Below, one piece after another: positions 42,793 through 50,951 of a stretch of DNA of 64,000 bases; within the stretch, counting starts at the first letter, position 1; the number at the start of each line of letters is the position of its first letter. The stretch lies in contig NZ_CP106798.1 of the NCBI RefSeq assembly GCF_025642155.1, positions 7,936,001 to 8,000,000 on the forward strand, written 5' to 3'. The DNA is from Streptomyces sp. HUAS 15-9 (GTDB lineage: Bacteria; Actinomycetota; Actinomycetes; Streptomycetales; Streptomycetaceae). The notes beneath the pieces were generated by a model that was not told the DNA's origin, ran no database searches, and worked only from the letters and a program-made list of their open reading frames with translations. The translations under genes and the position numbers were made by a program.

Positions 42793-44336
42793 CCCGCCCC
42801 GACTCCGAACCCGCCCCCGGCACCGATTCCGCCACCGGTACCGCGCGCCGCTCCGCACACCCCGCCGAGCGGCTGGTCGAGGCGGCGGACGCGCGGTTGC
42901 CGGTGCTGGAGGGCGGGGCGCTGCTGCGCAAGGCGTTCCCCGACCACTGGTCTTTCCTGCTGGGCGAGTTGGCGCTGTACAGCCTGCTCGCCCTGGTGCT
43001 GACCGGGGTGTGGCTGACCTTCTTCTTCAAGCCGGAGATGCGGGAGGTCGTCTACACGGGCCCGTACGTCCCGCTGCAGGGGGTGCGCATGTCGGCCGCC
43101 TTCGACTCCACACTGCACATCAGCTTCGACGTGCGCGGCGGTCTGCTGATGCGGCAGGCGCACCACTGGGCGGCGCTCGTCTTCGTCGCCGCGATCGGCG
43201 TGCACATGCTCCGGATCTTCTTCACCGGCGCCTTCCGCAGGCCCCGCGAGCTGAACTGGGTCATCGGGCTCACGCTGTTCGTGCTCGCCCTCGCCGAGGG
43301 GTTCGCCGGCTACTCGCTCCCCGACGACCTGCTCTCCGGCACGGGCCTGAGGATCGCCCAGGGCATCATGCTGTCCATCCCGGTGGTCGGAACGTACGTG
43401 GCCTTCTTCGCCTTCGGCGGGCCGTACCCCAGCCACGAGATCGTCACCCGCCTGTACTCGATGCACATCCTGCTGCTGCCCGGCGCGCTGATCGCCCTGG
43501 TCACCGTGCACCTGATCCTGGTGTTCCACCTCAAGCACACGCAGTGGCGCGGACCGGGCCGCTCGAACCGCAACGTCATCGGCAGGCCGCTCTTCCCCCG
43601 GTTCACGGCCGCGTCCGGCGGGCTGTCCTTCGCCGTCTTCGGCGTGCTCGTCCTGATGTCCGCCGTCGCCCAGATCAACCCGGTCTGGGTGTACGGCCCC
43701 TACCGCCCCGACCAGGACTCGACCGGATCCCAGCCCGACTGGTACGTCGGCTTCCTGGAGGGCGCGCTGCGCCTCGTACCGCCGTGGGAGACCAACCTCG
43801 CCGGTCACACCCTCATGTGGAACGTGCTGCTGCCGGCCGTAGTCCTGCCCGGACTGCTGTTCGGCGTCCTGTACGCATACCCCTTCGTGGAGCAGCGCCT
43901 GACGGGGGAGTGGGACCACGAACGGCATCTGTGCGACCGGCCCCGCGAGCGTCCCGTGCGCACCGGCCTGGGCGTCGCCGGCACCGTCTTCTTCGCCGTG
44001 CTGCTCCTCGCCGGCGCCAACGACGTCATCGCCCAGTCCTTCCGGATCTCCGTCAACGCCCTGACCTGGGTACTGCGCGTCTCCCTGGTGGTGGCCCCGG
44101 TCGTCGCGTTCCTGGTCGCCCGGTGGCTGTGTCTGGCCCTGGTGGAGGCGGAACGGGAGCGGCTGACGAAGGGTGTGCCGACGGGCGACGTACGGCAGAC
44201 CCTCGCGGGTGGCTACGAGAGCGACCACCGCCCGGCCGGCGACTTCCGCCCCGGTGCGCCCAGGCGGCCGATCACCGGTGCACGTACTGGAAGACCATCC
44301 CGAGGACACCGCGCGCCAGCACGCCGAAACCGATGA
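42789..44336 (+). CDS. qcrB: Cytochrome b subunit of a bc1-type complex (orphan QcrB paralogue)
   Basis: The 515-residue membrane protein has the actinobacterial QcrB plan. Paired haem-b histidines are in MRQAHHWAALVF...GVHMLR (helix B) and RLYSMHILLLPG...VTVHLILVFH (helix D). The Qo-site loop carries PDWYVGF. Eight or nine TM helices can be traced. It oxidises quinol and passes electrons to c-type cytochromes. The usual qcrC and qcrA genes are not beside it, so this is probably a second copy outside the main qcrCAB operon. Its 3' end overlaps the convergent ctaF gene by 65 bp. A Gly/Arg/Pro-rich C-terminal tail is encoded in that overlap. Confidence 0.9.
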   Translation: MTRPDSEPAPGTDSATGTARRSAHPAERLVEAADARLPVLEGGALLRKAFPDHWSFLLGELALYSLLALVLTGVWLTFFFKPEMREVVYTGPYVPLQGVRMSAAFDSTLHISFDVRGGLLMRQAHHWAALVFVAAIGVHMLRIFFTGAFRRPRELNWVIGLTLFVLALAEGFAGYSLPDDLLSGTGLRIAQGIMLSIPVVGTYVAFFAFGGPYPSHEIVTRLYSMHILLLPGALIALVTVHLILVFHLKHTQWRGPGRSNRNVIGRPLFPRFTAASGGLSFAVFGVLVLMSAVAQINPVWVYGPYRPDQDSTGSQPDWYVGFLEGALRLVPPWETNLAGHTLMWNVLLPAVVLPGLLFGVLYAYPFVEQRLTGEWDHERHLCDRPRERPVRTGLGVAGTVFFAVLLLAGANDVIAQSFRISVNALTWVLRVSLVVAPVVAFLVARWLCLALVEAERERLTKGVPTGDVRQTLAGGYESDHRPAGDFRPGAPRRPITGARTGRPSRGHRAPARRNR

Positions 44337-44655
44337 GGAACAGCCACAGCCCGAACACCACCCCGGTCGCCGCGAGCGCGAAGCCCAACGCGGTGACCAG
44401 CGGCCAGATGCTCTCGGCGGGGAAGAACTCCAGGGGCCCCGCGCCGTCGGCCACTTCGGCGTCGGTGCGGTCCTGGGGGCGCCGTCCCTTGCGCACGTAC
44501 TGCACCGCGCAGAAGAACGCGATGACCGCGGCCATCCCGCCCGCGACGATCAGCGCCGCCGTGCCCGCCGATTCGTGCGACCACACGCCGTACAGGGCGG
44601 CGACACCCGCGAAGAACAGGGCGACACCGCCGAACAGCAACGCCTCGACCTTCAT
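44272..44655 (-). CDS. ctaF: Cytochrome c oxidase subunit 4 (CtaF-type)
   Basis: The 127-residue membrane protein has four hydrophobic segments ([75 protein letters not shown]) and the [10 protein letters not shown] motif typical of the actinobacterial oxidase subunit IV. It supports the aa3 oxidase inside the bcc-aa3 supercomplex. Its ATG overlaps the ctaD stop (ATGA), so both are coupled. It runs into the tail of qcrB on the opposite strand. Confidence 0.9.
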   Translation of the reverse strand: MKVEALLFGGVALFFAGVAALYGVWSHESAGTAALIVAGGMAAVIAFFCAVQYVRKGRRPQDRTDAEVADGAGPLEFFPAESIWPLVTALGFALAATGVVFGLWLFLIGFGVLARGVLGMVFQYVHR

Positions 44656-46334
44656 CGCGTTCCCTCCTCCACCGTCTGCTTGGCGAACTCGGGGTGGTGC
44701 AGGTCGAAGGCGGGCGATTCCGACCGCACCCGGGGCAGGGCGACGAAGTTGTGCCGGGGCGGCGGGCAGGACGTCGCCCACTCCAGGGCCCGGCCGTAGC
44801 CCCAGGGGTCGTTCTCGGTGACCATCGGCGCCCGGTGCGCGGTGCGCCAGACGTTGTACAGGAAGGGCAGTGTGGAGGCGCCGAGCAGGAACGCGCCCGC
44901 GGAGGACAGGGAGTTGAGCAGGGCGAAGCCGTCCTGGGGCAGATAGTCGGCGTACCGGCGGGGCATGCCGGCCTCGCCGAGCCAGTGCTGGACGAGGAAC
45001 GTGAGCTGGAACCCCGGGAAGAGCAGCCAGAAGTGCAGCTTGCCGAGGCGTTCGTCGAGCATCTTGCCGGTGAACTTGGGCCACCAGAAGTAGAAGCCGG
45101 CGAACATCGCGAACACCACCGTTCCGAACAGCACATAGTGCAGGTGCGCCACGATGAAGTACGAGTCGGTCAGATGGAAGTCGAGCGGCGGCGAGGCGAT
45201 CAGCACCCCGCTGAGCCCGCCCAGCAGGAACGACACCAGAAAGCCGAGCGACCACAGCATCGGCGTCTCGAACGAGACCGACCCGTGCCACATCGTCCCG
45301 ATCCAGGCGAAGAACTTGATCCCGGTGGGCACCGCGATCAGGAACGACATGATCGAGAAGAACGGCAGCAGCACCGCGCCGGTGGCGAACATGTGGTGCG
45401 CCCACACCACCGCGGACAGCATGGTGATCGTGATCGTCGCGCCGATCATCGGCAGATACCCGAACAGCGGCTTGCGCGAGAACACCGGGATGATCTCGGA
45501 GACGATGCCGAAGAACGGCAGCGCCACGATGTAGACCTCGGGGTGCCCGAAGAACCAGAACAGGTGCTGCCACAGCAGCGCGCCGCCGTTCGCCGATTCG
45601 AAGACGAGCGAGCCGAACTTCCGGTCCGACTCCAGGACCAGCAGCGTCGCGGTGAGCACCGGGAACGCGGGCAGCACCAGGATCGACGTGAACAGCACGT
45701 TCCACGTGAACATCGGCATCCGGAACATGGTCATGCCCGGGGCGCGCAGACACAGGATCGTGCTGATGAAGTTGACGGCACCCAGCGTCGTCGACACACC
45801 GGTCACCACGAGCCCCATCACCCACAGGTCGCCGCCCGCGCCGGGGGAGTAGAAGGCGCTGTTGAGCGGCGCGTAGGCGAACCACCCGAACGCGGCCGCG
45901 CCGCCGGGCACCACGAAGCCCGAGACCACCATCAGCCCGCCGAACAGATACATCCAGTACGACAGCGCGTTCAGACGGGGGAAGGCCACATCGGGGGAAC
46001 CGATCTGCAACGGCATCACGGCGTTCGCGAACCCGGCGAACATCGGGGTGGCGAACAGCAGCATCATGATCGTGCCATGGATCGTGAAGAACTGGTCGTA
46101 GCCCTGCGCGCTCAGGAACTGCAGCCCGGGGCGGGCGAGTTCGCCGCGCATGCCCAGGGCGAGCAGCCCGGCCAGGAGGAAGAAGCAGAACGCCGTGACC
46201 ATGTAGAGGCGGCCGATCACCTTGTGGTCGGTCGTCGAGGCCCAGCGCAGCAGGGCCCGGCCGGGCCGCGGCGCGGTGGCGGCGTACCGCTCGGCGATCT
46301 CGTACTTTTCCGAAATTTCTGGTAGTTCCGTCAT
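44652..46334 (-). CDS. ctaD: Cytochrome c oxidase subunit I (aa3 type)
   Basis: The 560-residue protein has 12 TM helices. All ligand motifs are present: haem a His in [13 protein letters not shown], CuB His and the cross-linked Tyr in [10 protein letters not shown], CuB HH in WAHHMF, and haem a3/a ligands in [14 protein letters not shown]. It reduces O2 to water and pumps protons. Subunits II (ctaC) and III (ctaE) are absent from the locus, so they must be supplied by the main cluster if this is a functional second copy. ATG 46334 lacks a strong ribosome site. Confidence 0.95.
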   Translation of the reverse strand: MTELPEISEKYEIAERYAATAPRPGRALLRWASTTDHKVIGRLYMVTAFCFFLLAGLLALGMRGELARPGLQFLSAQGYDQFFTIHGTIMMLLFATPMFAGFANAVMPLQIGSPDVAFPRLNALSYWMYLFGGLMVVSGFVVPGGAAAFGWFAYAPLNSAFYSPGAGGDLWVMGLVVTGVSTTLGAVNFISTILCLRAPGMTMFRMPMFTWNVLFTSILVLPAFPVLTATLLVLESDRKFGSLVFESANGGALLWQHLFWFFGHPEVYIVALPFFGIVSEIIPVFSRKPLFGYLPMIGATITITMLSAVVWAHHMFATGAVLLPFFSIMSFLIAVPTGIKFFAWIGTMWHGSVSFETPMLWSLGFLVSFLLGGLSGVLIASPPLDFHLTDSYFIVAHLHYVLFGTVVFAMFAGFYFWWPKFTGKMLDERLGKLHFWLLFPGFQLTFLVQHWLGEAGMPRRYADYLPQDGFALLNSLSSAGAFLLGASTLPFLYNVWRTAHRAPMVTENDPWGYGRALEWATSCPPPRHNFVALPRVRSESPAFDLHHPEFAKQTVEEGTR

Positions 46335-46499
46335 CGCCGGGGACGCTACCCCGGCGCCACCACGGCCTGCCCGCGCCACGCCCTGGTCACCGGGCCGCGT
46401 ACCCGGAAGCCGCTCGCGGGACAGGGGACGTACTGCCATGAACGACCCAGCAGAGCAAACATAGGTCCGATCCTGACGATCGCCGATAGGGTGTGGCAG

Positions 46500-47567
46500 A
46501 TGAAGGCTCTGGTCCTGTCCGGCGGTGCCGGAACCCGGCTGCGTCCGATCACACACACGTCGGCGAAACAGCTCGTGCCGGTGGCCAACAAGCCCGTCCT
46601 CTTCTACGGCCTGGAGTCGATAGCCGCGGCCGGGATCACCGAGGTGGGAGTGGTCGTGGGCGACACCGCGGCCGAGATAGAGGAGGCGGTCGGCGACGGT
46701 TCGAAGTTCGGCCTGGAGATCACCTACATACCCCAGGACAGACCCCTGGGCCTCGCCCACGCGGTGCTGATCGCACGGGACTTCCTCGGCGACGACGACT
46801 TCGTGATGTACCTCGGGGACAACTTCATCGTCGGCGGCATCAGCACCCTCGTCGACGAGTTCCGCGCCAGCCGACCCGACGCCCAGATCCTGCTCACCCA
46901 TGTCCCCGACCCGCGCTCCTTCGGCGTCGCCGAACTCGACGCGTCGGGGCAGGTGATCGGCCTGGAGGAGAAGCCGGAGCAGCCCAAGAGCGACCTCGCG
47001 CTGGTCGGCGTCTACCTCCTCACCCCGCTGATCCACGACGCGGTGCGCGCCATCAGGCCGTCCTGGCGGGGCGAACTGGAGATCACCCACGCCCTCCAGC
47101 ACCTCATCGACATCCGCGCCGACGTGCGCTCCACGGTCATCCAGGGCTACTGGAAGGACACCGGCAACGTCGACGACATGCTGGAGGTCAACCGCACCGT
47201 CCTGGAAGGGATGCAGCGGCGGATCGACGGCGAGGTGGACGAGCGGACCGAGACCGTGGGCCGGGTGGTCGTCGAGGAAGGGGCGCGGGTCGCGAACTCG
47301 CGCATCGTCGGCCCCGTCGTCATCGGCGCGGGGACCGTGGTCAGCGACTCGTACGTCGGCCCCTACACCTCCATCGCCGAGAACTGCCGGATCACGGACA
47401 GCGAGCTGGAGTTCTCCATCGTGCTGCGGGACTCCTCCATCGACGGAGTGGGCAGGATCGAGTCCTCGCTGATCGGCCGGCATGTGGAGGTGACCCCGGC
47501 AGCCGGCGTGCCCAGTGCCCACCGCCTCGTCCTCGGAGACCACAGCAAGGTGCAGATCCGTTCATGA
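46500..47567 (+). CDS. rfbA: Glucose-1-phosphate thymidylyltransferase (long form)
   Basis: The 355-residue enzyme makes dTDP-glucose from glucose-1-phosphate and dTTP, the first step to dTDP-L-rhamnose. It shows the nucleotide-binding [47 protein letters not shown] and [13 protein letters not shown]. After about residue 250 it has an extra left-handed beta-helix tail ([20 protein letters not shown]), as in the StrD/RmlA-long actinobacterial type. ATG 46500 opens the protein at MKALVLSGG. It is first of the rfbABD operon and overlaps rfbB by four bases. Confidence 0.95.
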   Translation: MKALVLSGGAGTRLRPITHTSAKQLVPVANKPVLFYGLESIAAAGITEVGVVVGDTAAEIEEAVGDGSKFGLEITYIPQDRPLGLAHAVLIARDFLGDDDFVMYLGDNFIVGGISTLVDEFRASRPDAQILLTHVPDPRSFGVAELDASGQVIGLEEKPEQPKSDLALVGVYLLTPLIHDAVRAIRPSWRGELEITHALQHLIDIRADVRSTVIQGYWKDTGNVDDMLEVNRTVLEGMQRRIDGEVDERTETVGRVVVEEGARVANSRIVGPVVIGAGTVVSDSYVGPYTSIAENCRITDSELEFSIVLRDSSIDGVGRIESSLIGRHVEVTPAAGVPSAHRLVLGDHSKVQIRS

Positions 47568-48535
47568 ATCTCCTCGTCACCGGCGCCGCCGGGTTCATCG
47601 GTTCCACGTACGTCCGTACGCTCCTCGCCGAGGACACCCCGGACGCGCCGCACATCACCGTGCTGGACAAGCTCACCTACGCAGGCACGCTCACCAACCT
47701 CCCCACCGGGCATCCCCGCCTGGAGTTCGTCCAGGGCGACATCTGTGATGCCGATCTGGTCGACAAGCTCATGGCCCAGGCCGACCAGGTCGTGCACTTC
47801 GCCGCCGAGTCCCATGTCGACCGGTCGATCGACGGGGCGGGCGAGTTCGTCCTCACCAATGTGCTGGGCACCCAGACGCTCCTGGACGCCGCGCTGCGCC
47901 ACGGCATCGGCCCGTTCGTGCACATCTCCACCGACGAGGTCTACGGCTCCATCGATTCCGGCTCCTGGCCCGAGACCCATCCGCTCGCCCCCAACTCCCC
48001 CTACTCCGCCTCCAAGGCCTCCTCCGACCTGCTCGCCCTCGCCCATCACCGCACCCACGGCCTGGACGTCCGGGTCACCCGCTGCTCCAACAACTACGGC
48101 CCGCACCAGTTCCCCGAGAAGGTCGTCCCGCTGTTCGTGACCAACCTGCTCGACGGCGCGAAGGTCCCGCTGTACGGCGACGGGCGCAACGTGCGCGACT
48201 GGCTGCACGTCGAGGACCACTGCCAGGGCGTGGAACTGGTCCGCACAAAAGGCCGACCCGGCGAGGTCTACAACATCGGCGGCGGCACCGAGTTGAGCAA
48301 CAAGGAGCTCACCGGTCTGCTTCTGCGGGCCTGCGGGGCGGACTGGGACCGGGTCGAGTACGTCACCGACCGCAAGGGCCACGACCTGCGCTACTCCGTC
48401 GACTGGAGCAAGGCCCGCGACGAACTGGGCTACCGCCCGCGCCACGACTTCGCCACCGGGCTGGCCGAGACGGTCGCCTGGTACCGGGACAACCGGGCCT
48501 GGTGGGAGCCGCTGAAGCAGCGGGAGTCCCGATGA
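47564..48535 (+). CDS. rfbB: dTDP-glucose 4,6-dehydratase
   Basis: The 323-residue extended short-chain dehydrogenase uses bound NAD+ to convert dTDP-glucose to dTDP-4-keto-6-deoxyglucose. It shows the nucleotide-binding VTGAAGFIGS, FAAESHVDRSI, the catalytic Thr-Asp-Glu in HISTDEVYGS, the YSASKASSD Tyr/Lys pair, and TRCSNNYGPHQFPEKVVPLFV. The ATG overlaps the rfbA stop (ATGA) and its own stop overlaps rfbD, so translation of all three is coupled. Confidence 0.96.
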   Translation: MNLLVTGAAGFIGSTYVRTLLAEDTPDAPHITVLDKLTYAGTLTNLPTGHPRLEFVQGDICDADLVDKLMAQADQVVHFAAESHVDRSIDGAGEFVLTNVLGTQTLLDAALRHGIGPFVHISTDEVYGSIDSGSWPETHPLAPNSPYSASKASSDLLALAHHRTHGLDVRVTRCSNNYGPHQFPEKVVPLFVTNLLDGAKVPLYGDGRNVRDWLHVEDHCQGVELVRTKGRPGEVYNIGGGTELSNKELTGLLLRACGADWDRVEYVTDRKGHDLRYSVDWSKARDELGYRPRHDFATGLAETVAWYRDNRAWWEPLKQRESR

Positions 48536-49413
48536 GGTGGCTGGTCACCGGCGCCGCCGGCATGCTCGGCCTCGACACGGTCGCGGAGCTGCTCCGGCGC
48601 GGTGCGCAGGTGACGGGCCTGGACCGCGCCGCGCTGGAAATCACCGAACCCGACGCCGTACGGCGGGTGTTCGACGAGCACCGCCCCGATGTCGTCGTCA
48701 ACTGTGCCGCGTACACGGCCGTCGACGACGCCGAGACCGACGAGGCGCGGGCGCTGCGGATCAACGGTGACGGCCCCCGGCTGCTCGCCCGCGCCTGCGC
48801 GGAGCGGGGCGCCCGCCTGGTCCATGTCTCCACCGACTACGTCTTCGACGGCGAGGCCCGAGGCACCCCGTACCCGGAGAACCACCCGCCCGCCCCGCGC
48901 ACCGCCTACGGCCGCACCAAACTGGCCGGCGAGCGCGCGGTCCTGGAGGAACTCCCCGGCGCGGCCGCCGTCGTCCGCACGGCCTGGCTGTACGGCGCCC
49001 ACGGCCGCAGTTTCGTGCGCACGATGCTCGAACTGGAGGCCCGCCGGGACTCCCTGGACGTCGTCGACGACCAGCGCGGCCAGCCCACCTGGAGCGCGGA
49101 CGTCGCCGCCCGGATCGCGGACCTCGGTACCGCGCTCGGCCGCAACGAGGGCGCGCGCGGCATCTTCCACGCCACCAGTTCCGGCGAGGCCAGCTGGTAC
49201 GAACTGGCCCGGGAGGTGTTCCTGCTCATCGGCGCCGATCCGGCCCGGGTACGGCCCACCAGCAGCGCGGCCTTCCCCCGCCCCGCGCCGCGCCCCGCCT
49301 ACAGCGCCCTCGGGCACGCCCGATGGCGGGAGATCGGCCTGCAACCACCGCGCAACTGGCGCTCCGCCCTGCACGAAGCACTGCCCCATATCCGCAAGGA
49401 GATGTCTCAGTGA
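48532..49413 (+). CDS. rfbD: dTDP-4-dehydrorhamnose reductase
   Basis: The 293-residue short-chain dehydrogenase performs the last reduction to dTDP-L-rhamnose using NADPH. It shows the N-terminal VTGAAGMLGLD, VVNCAAYTAVDDAE, HVSTDYVFDGEARG, AYGRTKLAGERAV (Tyr/Lys pair) and RTAWLYG. ATG 48532 overlaps the rfbB stop. The rfbC epimerase that acts just before it lies nearby on the opposite strand, so the whole pathway is in this 4.5-kb block. Confidence 0.95.
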   Translation: MRWLVTGAAGMLGLDTVAELLRRGAQVTGLDRAALEITEPDAVRRVFDEHRPDVVVNCAAYTAVDDAETDEARALRINGDGPRLLARACAERGARLVHVSTDYVFDGEARGTPYPENHPPAPRTAYGRTKLAGERAVLEELPGAAAVVRTAWLYGAHGRSFVRTMLELEARRDSLDVVDDQRGQPTWSADVAARIADLGTALGRNEGARGIFHATSSGEASWYELAREVFLLIGADPARVRPTSSAAFPRPAPRPAYSALGHARWREIGLQPPRNWRSALHEALPHIRKEMSQ

Positions 49414-49487
49414 AACCGGCGGACCCCGTCCGGCTTCGTCACTACGATGCTGCACCCTGGTAGGCCGCATGGAAGGAATATCTCGTG

Positions 49488-50300
49488 ATGTCGATTCGAG
49501 CAGCCGTGAAGTCCGTATTGGGCGAGGAGAAAGTGCGGGTCCTGCGCCGGCTGAAGCGGCGCCTCTCCGCCAATTGGACCAAGTCGGCCAAGCCGAGCGG
49601 ACTTGACGCGATCTCCAACGATCTCAACAAACTTGCCGTTCATTTCAAGACGGACAAATGGGGAACGCACCGTTACACCCAGCACTACCAGCGTCATCTG
49701 CAGCATTTGAAGAAGGAGCAGTTCAACCTTCTGGAGATCGGGATCGGTGGTTACAGCCGGCCTGGCCAGGGTGGTGCGTCGCTGCGCATGTGGAAGCAGT
49801 TCTTCCCGAAGGCGCAGATCTTCGGAATGGACATCCAGGACAAGTCATTTGTCGACGAGGACCGCATCACGACCTTCATCGGCGACCAGTCCGACCCCTC
49901 GTCCCTGAATGCCGTCGCCGACAAGATCGGCGAGCTCGACGTCATCATCGACGACGGCAGTCACCGCAGCCCGCATGTGCTCACGACGTTCGCCACACTC
50001 TTCCCCCGGCTCAAGGACGGTGGCATCTACGCCGTCGAGGACACCCAGTCGTCGTACTGGCCCGAATGGATGGGCAGCGAGGACCGCGACGCCCCGAACA
50101 CCAGCATGGCGATGCTGAAGCGACTGGCGGACGGGCTGAATTACGAGGAATTCGTGGACGAGAACTATCAGCCGTCCTATACGGACCTCAACGTCGTCGC
50201 CGTGCACTTCTACCACAATCTGGTGATCATCGAAAAAGGCAGGAACGCCGAAGGCACCAACAAGCGCAAGGCGCTGAAGCAGCGCTACGCCAAGTCCTGA
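49488..50300 (+). CDS. TylF/macrocin-type class I methyltransferase-like protein
   Basis: The 270-residue protein has an SAM-binding core: FNLLEIGIGGYSRPGQGGASLRMWKQFFP, FGMDIQDKS, and DVIIDDGSHRSPHVLTTF, with the DDGSH metal/catalytic motif known from macrocin O-methyltransferase and cephalosporin-hydroxylase-like proteins. Such enzymes methylate sugars in macrolides or cell-surface glycans. ATG 49488 follows GGAAGGA; GTG 49485 is also possible. The codon third positions are less GC-rich than in the flanking rfb genes, hinting at transfer. Its position between rfbD and rfbC suggests it methylates a rhamnose-containing glycan. Its 3' end overlaps rfbC by 16 bp, tail to tail. Confidence 0.82.
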   Translation: MSIRAAVKSVLGEEKVRVLRRLKRRLSANWTKSAKPSGLDAISNDLNKLAVHFKTDKWGTHRYTQHYQRHLQHLKKEQFNLLEIGIGGYSRPGQGGASLRMWKQFFPKAQIFGMDIQDKSFVDEDRITTFIGDQSDPSSLNAVADKIGELDVIIDDGSHRSPHVLTTFATLFPRLKDGGIYAVEDTQSSYWPEWMGSEDRDAPNTSMAMLKRLADGLNYEEFVDENYQPSYTDLNVVAVHFYHNLVIIEKGRNAEGTNKRKALKQRYAKS

Positions 50301-50923
50301 CCCCGGCCGGCCGAGGGCTGGTCGAACGGGCCCGAGCGCAGCCGCTCGTAGTGGGCGGAGCAGTCCGTGTATGCGGGAAGCAGACCGGATCGCTCCGCCT
50401 CGGCCAGGGTGGGCGCGGCGGCGTCCTTCTCGGAGAGCACCGGCTCGATGCCCTGGGGCCAGGCGATGCCGAGGTCGGGGTCGAGCGGGTGCACCCCGTG
50501 CTCGCGTCCCGGCGCGTAGCCCGTGGAGCACAGGTAGACCACCGTGGCGTCGTCGGTCAGCGCCATGAAGGCGTGCCCGAGCCCCTCCGCGAGGAAGATG
50601 GCGTGGTGCGTCTCGTCGTCCAGCCGTACGGCCTCCCACGCGCCGTACGTGGGCGAGCCGACGCGGATGTCCACCACCACGTCGAGCACGGCTCCGCGCA
50701 CACACGTGAGGTACTTGGCCTGACCCGGCGGCACGTCCGCGAAGTGCACCCCGCGCAGGACGCCCCGCCGGGACACCGAGCAGTTGGCCTGGGCCAGGTC
50801 CAGGTCGTACCCGGTGGCCTCGCGGAACTCCTCGCCCCGGAACCACTCGTGGAAGCTTCCCCGGTCGTCCGGGAACACCTTGGGCTCCAGCACCCAGGCG
50901 CCCGCAATGTCCAGTGGTCGCAC
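50285..50923 (-). CDS. rfbC: dTDP-4-dehydrorhamnose 3,5-epimerase
   Basis: The 212-residue cupin-fold enzyme inverts C3 and C5 of dTDP-4-keto-6-deoxyglucose. It shows FPDDRGSFHEWF, QANCSVSRRGVLRGVHF (catalytic His region), KYLTCVRGAVLDVVVDIRVGSPTYG and LAEGLGHAFMALTDDATVVYLCS. The C-terminus is slightly longer than usual. GTG 50923 is preceded by GGAGG. It is transcribed opposite to rfbABD, convergent with the methyltransferase gene, and downstream of the glycosyltransferase on its own strand only in the sense of layout, not operon. Confidence 0.94.
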   Translation of the reverse strand: MRPLDIAGAWVLEPKVFPDDRGSFHEWFRGEEFREATGYDLDLAQANCSVSRRGVLRGVHFADVPPGQAKYLTCVRGAVLDVVVDIRVGSPTYGAWEAVRLDDETHHAIFLAEGLGHAFMALTDDATVVYLCSTGYAPGREHGVHPLDPDLGIAWPQGIEPVLSEKDAAAPTLAEAERSGLLPAYTDCSAHYERLRSGPFDQPSAGRGQDLA

Positions 50924-50951
50924 GCCGTCACGTCCTCCGTGTCATGTTCTG

